This document shows positions 25,068-32,430 of a stretch of 64,000 nt of DNA, in pieces. The stretch's first letter is position 1. Each line of letters opens with the position of its first letter. The translations under genes were made by a program, and so were the position numbers. The notes beneath the pieces were generated by a model. The model was given only the letters and a program-made list of their open reading frames with translations, searched no databases and was not told where the DNA came from. The stretch is taken from positions 5,653 through 69,652 of the forward strand of contig JBDTEO010000013.1 of the NCBI GenBank assembly GCA_039922495.1, given 5' to 3'. Source of the DNA: JALYYC01 sp039922495. GTDB taxonomy: Bacteria > Chloroflexota > Dormibacteria > CF-121.

Positions 25068-26195
25068 ATGATTCGGCTGGAGCGAGTTACGAAACGGTAC
25101 GGCGGCACGCACGTCGCCGTCCATGATCTCTCGATCGAGTTCCCGACCGGAGAACTCACGATGCTGGTTGGCCCGTCTGGATGCGGCAAGACCACCACGC
25201 TCAAGATGATCAACCGCCTGATCGAGCCCACCGAGGGACGCATCTTTCTCGACGACCAGGACGTGACGCACATCGACCCGGTTGCGCTTCGTCTGCGAAT
25301 GGGCTACGTGATCCAGAACGTCGGGCTGTTTCCCCACCTGACCATTGCCGAAAATGTCGGGACCGTGCCGCGTCTCCTCGGGTGGGAAAAGGCGAAGATC
25401 CGCAGCCGCGTCGACGAGTTGCTCGACCTGGTTGGCCTTAATCCGCGCCAGTACCGGAGGCGTTATCCCCATCAACTCTCGGGCGGCCAACGCCAGCGGG
25501 TTGGCGTGGCGCGCGCCCTGGGGATCGATCCGCCCGTCCTGCTGATGGACGAGCCGTTTGGCGCCATCGACCGCATCGCCAGGGAGCGCCTCCAGAACGA
25601 GTTCCTCCGGATCCAGCGGGAGGTGCGGAAGACGGTCGTCTTTGTCACGCACGACATCGATGAGGCGATCAAGCTCGGCGACCGCATCGCAATCATGAAC
25701 CAGGGGCGGCTCGAACAGTACGACACCCCGGCGGCGATCCTGGCGAAGCCGGCCTCGGATCTCGTGGTCGACCTGTTGGGCCCGGATCGAGGCCTCAAGC
25801 GGTTGTCGGTCACGCCCATCGACCTCAACGGCCTGGAGAGGCCGCCGGTCGTGCACCTCGATGACTCGCTGGCCGAGGCGCGCCGCCTGTTCGATCCGGG
25901 CCACGTGAGAGTCGTGGTGCTCGACGCCGATGAGCGCGTCTACGGTGAGCTCGATCGGGACAGGGCGGCAGGGGAGGGGCGGGTTCGCGACCGGGCCAGT
26001 CCGATGGACGCGAAGGTGGCCGCCGACCGCACCCTCTTCGACGCCTTCTCCCAGATGCTGATCCACCGGGCGAACTGGGTGGCGGTCATCGACGGCGATC
26101 GGTTGGTGGGCGTGTTGACCCCGGACGCGTTCCTGCGCGCGATCCGCCAGGTTCCCGCCGAGCTCGAGGGCGCCGGAGCCCCCGCGGCGTCGTGA
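25068..26195 (+). CDS. Osmoprotectant ABC transporter ATP-binding protein with C-terminal CBS region
   Basis: ATPase of the OpuCA/ProV type, 375 residues. Walker A is VGPSGCGKTT, the ABC signature is LSGGQRQRVGVARAL, and Walker B is VLLMDEPFGAID. After about residue 250 the protein continues into a CBS-type regulatory region (two repeats, including DSLAEARRLFD and TLFDAFSQMLIHRANWVAVI), which in relatives senses ionic strength. Transcribed away from its permeases. The GTG of the next small gene overlaps its stop by 4 bases. Confidence 0.93.
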   Translation: MIRLERVTKRYGGTHVAVHDLSIEFPTGELTMLVGPSGCGKTTTLKMINRLIEPTEGRIFLDDQDVTHIDPVALRLRMGYVIQNVGLFPHLTIAENVGTVPRLLGWEKAKIRSRVDELLDLVGLNPRQYRRRYPHQLSGGQRQRVGVARALGIDPPVLLMDEPFGAIDRIARERLQNEFLRIQREVRKTVVFVTHDIDEAIKLGDRIAIMNQGRLEQYDTPAAILAKPASDLVVDLLGPDRGLKRLSVTPIDLNGLERPPVVHLDDSLAEARRLFDPGHVRVVVLDADERVYGELDRDRAAGEGRVRDRASPMDAKVAADRTLFDAFSQMLIHRANWVAVIDGDRLVGVLTPDAFLRAIRQVPAELEGAGAPAAS

Positions 26196-26473
26196 AGATT
26201 TCCCGGGTAAACCTTGTTTCGCTGCTTATCACCGCCTTTGTCGGCGCGCTCTTCCTGATGCTCGCGTTCGAAACGTGGGCCCTCTTTACCGGCAACAAAC
26301 CGATCACGCTCTACGTGCGCGACGCCGTTCACGACTTCCCGGGTTGGGCGTTCGCGATCGCCATCGTGGTCGGCGTCGTGCTGGGCCATTTTCTCTGGGG
26401 ACCGGCCAGGGGCATCCTGGCGCCCGCCGCACGTCCGTTCAGGCGTGGAAGCCGGGATCGTGCTGCAGGTTAG
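26192..26473 (+). CDS. Small two-TM protein, tandem paralogue A
   Basis: Protein of 93 residues: TM (about residues 8-30), a short exposed loop with TGNKPITLYVRDAVHDFPGW, a second TM ending VVGVVLGHFLW, and a basic tail. It shares layout and wording with the next gene (PIT..VR.AV...PG....A..VG.VLGH..W), so the two are tandem duplicates. Its GTG overlaps the ABC ATPase stop (GTGA), linking it to the osmolyte importer. Function unknown. Confidence 0.7.
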   Translation: MKISRVNLVSLLITAFVGALFLMLAFETWALFTGNKPITLYVRDAVHDFPGWAFAIAIVVGVVLGHFLWGPARGILAPAARPFRRGSRDRAAG

Positions 26474-26675
26474 TCCCGGCGCCATCCTCTCGCTGATCGC
26501 GACCATCGTGGTCGGCATCGTGTTCCTGCTGATGGTGGCCGAGACCGTCGAACTCGGCGAGGGTCGCGATCCCATCACCAACCGGGTGCGCGCCGCTGTC
26601 CGGGCCTATCCGGGAATCAGCTACGTGGTGGCGGTAATCGTGGGGCTCGTGCTCGGCCACCTTTTCTGGCCGTAG
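26445..26675 (+). CDS. Small two-TM protein, tandem paralogue B
   Basis: Protein of 76 residues with two TM segments separated by ETVELGEGRDPITNRVRAAV, ending IVGLVLGHLFWP. It is the paralogue of the preceding gene, overlapping its basic tail by 29 bases. GTG at 26460 is an alternative start giving a smaller overlap. Function unknown; co-transcription with the osmolyte ATPase is likely. Confidence 0.68.
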   Translation: MEAGIVLQVSPGAILSLIATIVVGIVFLLMVAETVELGEGRDPITNRVRAAVRAYPGISYVVAVIVGLVLGHLFWP

Positions 26676-26683
26676 CCTCCCCC

Positions 26684-27523
26684 GTGCCTCTGTCGGTTCT
26701 GCCCCTGCTTCTGCTGGCCGCCTTCTGCCACGCCGCCTGGAACGCCCTCCTGAAGGAGTCGGGAAACCCTCTACTGCTCGCGGCGCGCGCGGTTGCCTGG
26801 GGGACCATGCTGTCCTTTCCCTTCGTCGCGGCGGCCTGGTTGCTGCATGGGCGTCCCGGGCTTCCAGCCGCCGCCTGGGCCCTGGCGTTGATCTCCTCCG
26901 CGGCCGAGCTCGTCTATTTCATCTTCCTCTCGACCGCCTACCAGCGCGGCGATCTGTCGGTGGTCTACCCGCTGGCCCGGGGGACGGCGCCGGTGCTTGC
27001 GGTGCTGGTTGGGGTGATCCTGCTCGGCGAACGCCTGCATCCGTATGCCGTGGTCGGCGTGCTCCTGGTGCTGGCGGGCATCTGGTCGGTTCGGCGTCCC
27101 TCAGCGGCCCCCGGGGTGCTGGTTCCCGCGCTCGCCACCGGGATTATGATCGCGGCCTATACCTCGCTCGACAGGCTGGGTGTGCGGCTGGCGGCACCGT
27201 GGCTCTACGGTTGGGTGCTCTGGCTCTTTGCCGCTATCCTGCTGGCGGGCTTTACTCGCATCCGCAGGCTGGCGCGCGGTGGAGGCGGCCCATCCACACG
27301 AACTGCCCTCCTCCTGGGTGCACTGATGACGGCGGCCTACTTTATGGTGCTGGTCGCGCTCAGCATCGCCCCGCTCGCCGTGATCGCGCCCGTGCGCGAA
27401 TCGGCGATTGTGCTGGTGACGGCATGGGGCATCTGGCGCCTCCGGGAACGGCAGGGTGCATGGCTTCGGGTGGGCGGCGCACTCGCGATCCTCGTCGGGA
27501 TCGGCCTGCTGGCCTTCGCCTGA
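26684..27523 (+). CDS. EamA/DMT-family transporter
   Basis: Drug/metabolite-transporter superfamily protein of 279 residues with about ten TM helices in two EamA repeats. The first repeat ends LGERLHPYAVVGVLLVLAGI. The second ends LRERQGAWLRVGGALAILVGIGLL, the usual position of the conserved Glu-Arg. The GTG start lies 8 bases after the previous stop. Export of amino acids or metabolites is typical, but the substrate cannot be assigned. Confidence 0.9.
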   Translation: MPLSVLPLLLLAAFCHAAWNALLKESGNPLLLAARAVAWGTMLSFPFVAAAWLLHGRPGLPAAAWALALISSAAELVYFIFLSTAYQRGDLSVVYPLARGTAPVLAVLVGVILLGERLHPYAVVGVLLVLAGIWSVRRPSAAPGVLVPALATGIMIAAYTSLDRLGVRLAAPWLYGWVLWLFAAILLAGFTRIRRLARGGGGPSTRTALLLGALMTAAYFMVLVALSIAPLAVIAPVRESAIVLVTAWGIWRLRERQGAWLRVGGALAILVGIGLLAFA

Positions 27524-27527
27524 GAAA

Positions 27528-27602
27528 TCGGGGCGAGAAGATTTGAACTTCCGACCTCTCGGTCCCGAACCGAGCACTCTAACCTGGCTGAGCTACGCCC
27601 CG
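27528..27602 (-). tRNA. tRNA-Pro (anticodon CGG)
   Basis: Minus-strand cloverleaf: acceptor CGGGGCG/CGCCCCG, D arm GCTC/GAGT, anticodon stem CTCGG/CCGAG around TTCGGGA (anticodon CGG), T arm GGAAG/CTTCT with TTCAAAT, discriminator A. CCA is not encoded. Confidence 0.95.
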
Positions 27603-27650
27603 ATTGGCAGATGCCAATGATAACCTCTGATAGGCGCGCCGCCGGAGCAT

Positions 27651-27724
27651 GCCCTCGTAGCTCAGGGGATCAGAGCGCCTCCGTCCTAAGGAGGGCGTCG
27701 CAGGTTCGAGTCCTGCCGAGGGCA
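27651..27724 (+). tRNA. tRNA-Arg (anticodon CCT)
   Basis: Plus-strand cloverleaf: acceptor GCCCTCG/CGAGGGC, D arm GCTC/GAGC, anticodon stem closing around a loop with CCT (reads AGG), T arm GCAGG/CCTGC with TTCGAGT, discriminator A. CCA is not encoded. It is divergent from tRNA-Pro with a 48-base spacer. Confidence 0.94.
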
Positions 27725-27739
27725 TTTTCAGCCCCTACC

Positions 27740-28225
27740 ATGGACCTCATGATCGCCATCGAGTTGAACCCGGCACTGGCGCCGGTGGCCTTCCTGCTCG
27801 GCACCTGGCGCGGGGAAGGCGAGGGGCAATTCCCCAGCATCAAGTCCTTCCGCTATCGCGAGGAGATTCGCTTCACCCATAACGGCAAGCCCTTCCTGAT
27901 CTACGGCCAGCGAACCGAATCGATCGATACTGGCCAGCCAATGCATGGCGAGGCCGGCTACCTTCGGCTGGTCGGCGATGGTCGGGTCGAATTCGTGATC
28001 GCGCAGCCGATCGGCTTCGCCGAGATCTCACTCGGACGAGTCGATGGTCAGCGGATCGATGTCGAATGTTCCAGCGTCATGCGGACGCCGACCGCTAAAC
28101 CCGTGACCTCGATCGGCCGATCCCTGTGGCTCGACGGCGGCACGCTCCGCTACGAACTCAAGATGGGACTAGACGGCGCACCCCTGGCGCAGCACCTCAC
28201 AGCGAGCCTTCGGCGTGTCGACTAG
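27740..28225 (+). CDS. Nitrobindin-like heme-binding beta-barrel protein
   Basis: Protein of 161 residues with the nitrobindin/THAP4-C fold signature. GTWRGEGEG at residues 21-29 closes the barrel, and the C-terminal His152 in AQHLTASLRR sits where nitrobindins place the heme-iron ligand. Family members bind ferric heme and isomerise peroxynitrite to nitrate. The start at 27740 gives the usual length; the longer open frame from 27611 runs through the tRNA. It stands 15 bases after tRNA-Arg and converges on the SDR gene. Confidence 0.87.
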   Translation: MDLMIAIELNPALAPVAFLLGTWRGEGEGQFPSIKSFRYREEIRFTHNGKPFLIYGQRTESIDTGQPMHGEAGYLRLVGDGRVEFVIAQPIGFAEISLGRVDGQRIDVECSSVMRTPTAKPVTSIGRSLWLDGGTLRYELKMGLDGAPLAQHLTASLRRVD

Positions 28226-29008
28226 CTAGTGCGGGACGCGGTCCTGCATTCGGCGCACCATGCGTGTCACCATGCCCCGTGGCGAGAGGCGAGCGGTCCA
28301 CGGTACCAGCTTGTTGGTCATCCCAGGGATCACGATCGTCTTGCCGGCCAACAGGCCGCGATATCCGGCGATCGCTACCGACCGGGCGTCGGCGATCTGG
28401 CCCTGTACCAGGCGCGAGTCTTCCATGACGCCGCGCTTCTGGAAGCCGGTCCGGGTCGGCCCCGGGCAGAGCGCCGTGATCGTCACCCCGGTGCCTTGCA
28501 GCTCATTGGCCAGCGCCTCCGAAAGCGAGAGCACGTAGGCCTTGCTGGCGTAGTAGACGGCCATCAGCGGACCCCGCAGGAAGGCCGCCGTCGAGGCCAG
28601 GTTCAAGATGCGGCCCGACCGCCGCTGCACCATCCCGCGCGCAAACAGCTTGGTCAGCGCCGTCAGCGCGACCACATTGACCTGCAGCATCTCCAGCTCG
28701 GCCTGCAGATCCGTCTCGACAAAGAGACCAAAGACCGGGAAGCCGGCGTTGTTCACGAGCACATCGACCTGCGTCGACGACGCGGTGACCGCTTCATAGA
28801 TCTCGTCGACGGCGGTGGGCTTCGACAGGTCTTTCGCGATGACCTGCGTCCGAACCCGGAATTCGGTCTCGAGGCGGGTCGCCAACTCCCTGAGCTCGTC
28901 CTGACTGCGGGCGACCAGGATGCAGTCGAAACCGTCTTTCGCGAACAACAGCGTCAGCTCGTAGCCGATGCCACCGGAGGCCCCCGTGATCAGGGCGGTC
29001 TTGCTCAC
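28226..29008 (-). CDS. Short-chain dehydrogenase/reductase (DltE-like)
   Basis: Classical SDR of 260 residues: cofactor motif TGASGGIGYELT (residues 7-18), NNAG, catalytic Ser in LASTAAFLRG and YYASKAYV with the Tyr-x-x-x-Lys pair. The C-terminal CPGPTRTGF is typical of DltE-like uncharacterised NAD(P)H oxidoreductases. Its ATG overlaps the DUF1684 stop by 4 bases, so helicase, DUF1684 and SDR form one unit. Confidence 0.9.
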   Translation of the reverse strand: MSKTALITGASGGIGYELTLLFAKDGFDCILVARSQDELRELATRLETEFRVRTQVIAKDLSKPTAVDEIYEAVTASSTQVDVLVNNAGFPVFGLFVETDLQAELEMLQVNVVALTALTKLFARGMVQRRSGRILNLASTAAFLRGPLMAVYYASKAYVLSLSEALANELQGTGVTITALCPGPTRTGFQKRGVMEDSRLVQGQIADARSVAIAGYRGLLAGKTIVIPGMTNKLVPWTARLSPRGMVTRMVRRMQDRVPH

Positions 29009-29634
29009 GCGAATATTTTCTCGCCGGCACGCACTGCGACCGGCAGCCAGTTCTCGCGCGGCGCCAGCGGGCAGGCCCAGCGGGCGTCGTAGGCGCAGGA
29101 CGGGTTATAGGCAAAGTTGAAGTCGATCGTGATCGCGGACGAGCCGGCGTTCAGCTCGAGCGCCAGACCGTCGGTGTTCTTGATGGTGTCGAAGAGGTAC
29201 CGTCCGCCCCCGTAGGTGTCCTTGCCCGATGTGCCATCGCGGAAGGGCAGAAAGAGCCCGCCCCCGTAGCCAACGAGGCTGAGGACGGTCAGGCGGCAGT
29301 CCGCGCCGCCGAGCGTGAACGACACCGATCCGGCGCGGCGGTACCGGATGAGCCCGTCCTCGCCGCCGGTGTCGATCTCGACCAGGTCGCCCTCCGCAAC
29401 CGGCTCGAACCGGCTGCGAAACCGATACCGCGGGTCGGGCTCAAAGTACCTCAGGCCGCTGAATTGCGGCCGATCAGCCGGTGGAATCGGTGATTGCGGG
29501 TGGGTGCGAAAGAGGTTGTCCCGTTGGGCCCGAAAGTCGGCGAGGGCGCGGTCGCCTCGCAGCCGATAGAGGTCGCCGACGCGCCGGCGCCAATCAACCA
29601 GGTCAATCGCGTCCTGAGGATCGACGGCGGTCAG
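29005..29634 (-). CDS. DUF1684 protein with a probable CTG start
   Basis: Full DUF1684-type protein of 209 residues, of unknown function. The first half (DLVDWRRRVGDLYRLRGDRA, later GLRYFEPDPRYRF) and the second half (FLPFRDGTSGKDTYGGGRYL, DFNFAYNPSCAYDARWACPL, NWLPVAVRAGEK) are continuous in one frame. The only standard start codon is a GTG at 29325, which would discard half of the domain. CTG at 29632-29634 overlaps the helicase TGA as CTGA, the same geometry as the ATGA overlaps elsewhere, and gives a natural N-terminus. Confidence 0.8.
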   Translation of the reverse strand: MTAVDPQDAIDLVDWRRRVGDLYRLRGDRALADFRAQRDNLFRTHPQSPIPPADRPQFSGLRYFEPDPRYRFRSRFEPVAEGDLVEIDTGGEDGLIRYRRAGSVSFTLGGADCRLTVLSLVGYGGGLFLPFRDGTSGKDTYGGGRYLFDTIKNTDGLALELNAGSSAITIDFNFAYNPSCAYDARWACPLAPRENWLPVAVRAGEKIFA

Positions 29635-32204
29635 GCGGGGCGCTCGGCGGCCTGAATCGCCGGCTCGCGGAACTCGCTGATCGGCGCGGCGGCTGCCGAC
29701 GGAGCGTCCGTCGCCGAGCCGTTGGTCCCATCCGTTGCGCCGCCTGGCGCCGGCGAAGCGTTGCTACCGCCACTGAAGCCCCCGCGACGCCGTCCGCGGC
29801 GCCGGCGGAACTTCCGTGCGGGCGCCGCCGTCGGGTCGGGTGCCACGCCCTCGGCGCCTTCGGTGACAACCGCGCTAGGTGCCGTGCCCGCCGGTGCGGT
29901 TGCCGGTCGCGGGCCAAACCCGCCGCGGCGCCGCCGGCGCGGCGGCCGTCCACCGGGGGTTGCCGGGCGTTGCTGGCGGCGGCCGCTGGTCCGGCGTCCA
30001 CCAACGGCGGCGTCCATCGCGTGGAGCGCGCCAATGCCGGCCACCCGGCCCTCTCGCTCGACGTGCTCGAGGAGCGGCCGGTACAGGTCGTTGCCCTCGC
30101 GCCCGGTCATCGTCTCGATGTCGCCGACCACCACCAGCAGCTGCTTCGCGCGCGAGATCGCGACGTTGAGCCGCTGCGCTTTCTTCAAGAACCCGATCCG
30201 TTCCGCCTCATTGCTCCGCACCAGGCTGAGGATGACGACGTCGGCCTCCTCGCCTTCGAAGGCGTCGACGGTATCGACCGCCAATCCGGGGAGGGCGACC
30301 ATGCGGAGCTCGCGGCGCAACTGGGTCACCTGGTCCTGGTACATGGCGATGACCGCGACCCGCAGTTGGTCGAGTCCGAGCCGTTGCAGGTGGCGCACCA
30401 CCCGTCCTACCGCTTCGATCTCGGCCCGGTTCGAGATGCTGCCCGAGCCACCCTTCTTTTCCCGTCCGCGAATCGTCAGCCAGGTCAGGTTGCGGTTAAA
30501 GGGCCAGGGCAACGGCGACCGAAGCGCGGCCATCTCCGGCGAGTTGCGCAACCGCCCGTCGTAGGAGGCGACTGACACATAACTGCCGATCGGCGCTGCC
30601 ATCCGGTACTGCTCGTCGAGCATGACCACGTTGGTCTCGGGGACCACCGCCCAGCTCAGCTCGAAGAAACTCGCATCCCGCACCAGCGTTCTGGCCTCTT
30701 CGCCTTCGACCGGGAAGGCGGCCGCGCTCTCGTCCAGCACCGGCGGCAGCTGGCGGTGGTCGCCGACCAGCAACCAGCGGGGCGCCAGCCGCAGCAGTGG
30801 CAACGTCTCGGTGAAGCGCACTTTGTTGGCCTCGTCGAGGATCAGCCAGTCGAACATCTCCGCTTCTTTGCAGGCGAGCGCGATCCGGTTGACGGTGCCG
30901 AAGACCACGTGCGCCGTCCGGACCCTGGGGTCGTCGGCCTCCACGATGCTGGCGCGGAACTTGGGGTCGACCTTCTCCGGCTCGGCGATGCGCACCATGC
31001 GCAGCGAATCCAGTCCCTGCAACCGTTCCTGGGCGTTGTCGACGGCGGTGTTGGCATGCGAGCTCATCAGGATCCGGACGTTGGGATCCCGGGCGACCAG
31101 CTCACGCACCGTCTCGACGATCGAGGTGGTCTTGCCTGTCCCTGGCGGTCCCTGGACCAGCTGCATGCTGCCGGGGAACAGATTCACAGCGCTGCAGACG
31201 GCCCGCCGCTGGCTGGGATTGAGCCGCTCGTCAAAGAGCGCCATCTCGGCATTGCCCGGCGGCAGCACCTCGTCCGGCGCGATCAGCAGGGCGGCGACGC
31301 GCCGCAGGCTGATGTCGCCATTCGGGAACCCATTGAGGGTGCGCTGCTGCACTTCCACCACGGCCGTGATCGGCTGCGGCCGGATCGTGCCCGGGCCCAG
31401 GATGCCTTCCTCGCGGAGCTTGACCAGCCAGCGCCGGCCACCGCCTTCGCCATGGAGCAGGGCTCCCTCACGTTCGGCCCCATGGCCGGCTTTGATGATG
31501 ACGCGATCGCCTTCCTTGAAGCTGCCCCGGCGGGCCAGGACGACCAGGGCGCCGGCGGCCCGGTCCCCGTTGGTCGATCCGCAGGCCGTGCACTTTGCCC
31601 CGTTGGCCTGGAGGCTGTCGCACTTGCTGCAGATGAAGCCTTCCGTCTCGATCTCGTACGGGCGGGCATCCTGTTCTGCCTGCCAGGCGAGCCACTGACG
31701 CTCGTGGTTGGCAAAGGCCTGCCCGGCGAGCACCAGCGGCAACTGCGCCGCCTCATCGAGCGCGGTCAGCTGCCGGCGGACCCAGTCGTCTTCCGGGGTG
31801 TACGGCGAGCCCTCGGAGACGACCTCGGATACCTCGATCGTCAGGACGTCGCCGGCGTCCCTGGTTGGGTCAGGGTCCGGCTGGACCCGCTCGACGACGA
31901 ACGCCAGGTCGCGGCCAGGGATGCCGTAGAGCTCACCGACCAGCCCGAAGCGCTCGATGCTGGTTTCCGTCCGCTTCTGGAGGTTGAGGGTGTATCGAAC
32001 CGGCGAGTGGCGTATATCGACGTAGCCGTCACCCTCGGTCGCGCCTTTGAGGAGCTGCAGCAGGGCGTCGTGCTCCAGGTGGGCCAGGAGGGTTTCCGCC
32101 TGGCTCCCTGGCGCGGCGCAGACGTGGAGCTGCACGGCAAAGACATCCGGGGCGCGGTGGGCGAACGGCGACCCCGCAACCACAGGCGGCAACCGTAAGG
32201 TCAA
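29631..32204 (-). CDS. UPF1/IGHMBP2-like superfamily 1 helicase with RG-rich tail
   Basis: Protein of 857 residues. The middle is an SF1B helicase core with Walker A VQGPPGTGKTTSIVET (near residue 350), Walker B LILDEANKV, MLDEQYRM and the late motifs VDTVDAFEGEEADVVILSLV and RLNVAISRAK. A Cys4 ribbon (CSKCDSLQANGAKCTACGS) lies near residues 190-212. The last about 100 residues are low-complexity with RRRRRGGFG and RRGRRRGGFSGG blocks, as in RNA-binding tails. The TTG start has AAGGAG 6 nt upstream. Nucleic-acid remodelling is likely; DNA or RNA preference is open. Confidence 0.9.
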   Translation of the reverse strand: MTLRLPPVVAGSPFAHRAPDVFAVQLHVCAAPGSQAETLLAHLEHDALLQLLKGATEGDGYVDIRHSPVRYTLNLQKRTETSIERFGLVGELYGIPGRDLAFVVERVQPDPDPTRDAGDVLTIEVSEVVSEGSPYTPEDDWVRRQLTALDEAAQLPLVLAGQAFANHERQWLAWQAEQDARPYEIETEGFICSKCDSLQANGAKCTACGSTNGDRAAGALVVLARRGSFKEGDRVIIKAGHGAEREGALLHGEGGGRRWLVKLREEGILGPGTIRPQPITAVVEVQQRTLNGFPNGDISLRRVAALLIAPDEVLPPGNAEMALFDERLNPSQRRAVCSAVNLFPGSMQLVQGPPGTGKTTSIVETVRELVARDPNVRILMSSHANTAVDNAQERLQGLDSLRMVRIAEPEKVDPKFRASIVEADDPRVRTAHVVFGTVNRIALACKEAEMFDWLILDEANKVRFTETLPLLRLAPRWLLVGDHRQLPPVLDESAAAFPVEGEEARTLVRDASFFELSWAVVPETNVVMLDEQYRMAAPIGSYVSVASYDGRLRNSPEMAALRSPLPWPFNRNLTWLTIRGREKKGGSGSISNRAEIEAVGRVVRHLQRLGLDQLRVAVIAMYQDQVTQLRRELRMVALPGLAVDTVDAFEGEEADVVILSLVRSNEAERIGFLKKAQRLNVAISRAKQLLVVVGDIETMTGREGNDLYRPLLEHVEREGRVAGIGALHAMDAAVGGRRTSGRRQQRPATPGGRPPRRRRRGGFGPRPATAPAGTAPSAVVTEGAEGVAPDPTAAPARKFRRRRGRRRGGFSGGSNASPAPGGATDGTNGSATDAPSAAAAPISEFREPAIQAAERPA

Positions 32205-32430
32205 TGGCGCTCCTTATGGCGCATAGAATTGGGCCTGGCTTTCACAGGTGGGCCGACGGCATCACCCCTCGGCGGCTCGTCGGACAGGCGCAACTGCGGG
32301 AGCCTGTTTGACCCGCCCCAGTATACCGCCAAACCCGTCCGCCGCCAACTGGGCCGGCGGCGGGCCCCTGGCGGGGGTTTTCAGGGCCCGGAAACTGGCT
32401 ACTAGAATCAGGAGGCTTTTTGAGGAACGG
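32205..32430. other. Divergent intergenic region, helicase / glycosyltransferase
   Basis: No convincing gene lies here; an open frame from 32248 only extends the glycosyltransferase with Pro/Arg/Ala-rich sequence. The region holds an inverted repeat (CCGCCGCC and GGCGGCGG arms, about 32340-32366) and the TAGAAT box at 32403-32408. Confidence 0.4.
32403..32408 (+). promoter_or_regulatory. -10 box (TAGAAT) before the GT2 gene
   Basis: TAGAAT is followed by GGAGG at 32411-32415 and GAGGAAC just before the GTG at 32431. This is one of the few units here with a normal short leader. Confidence 0.4.
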
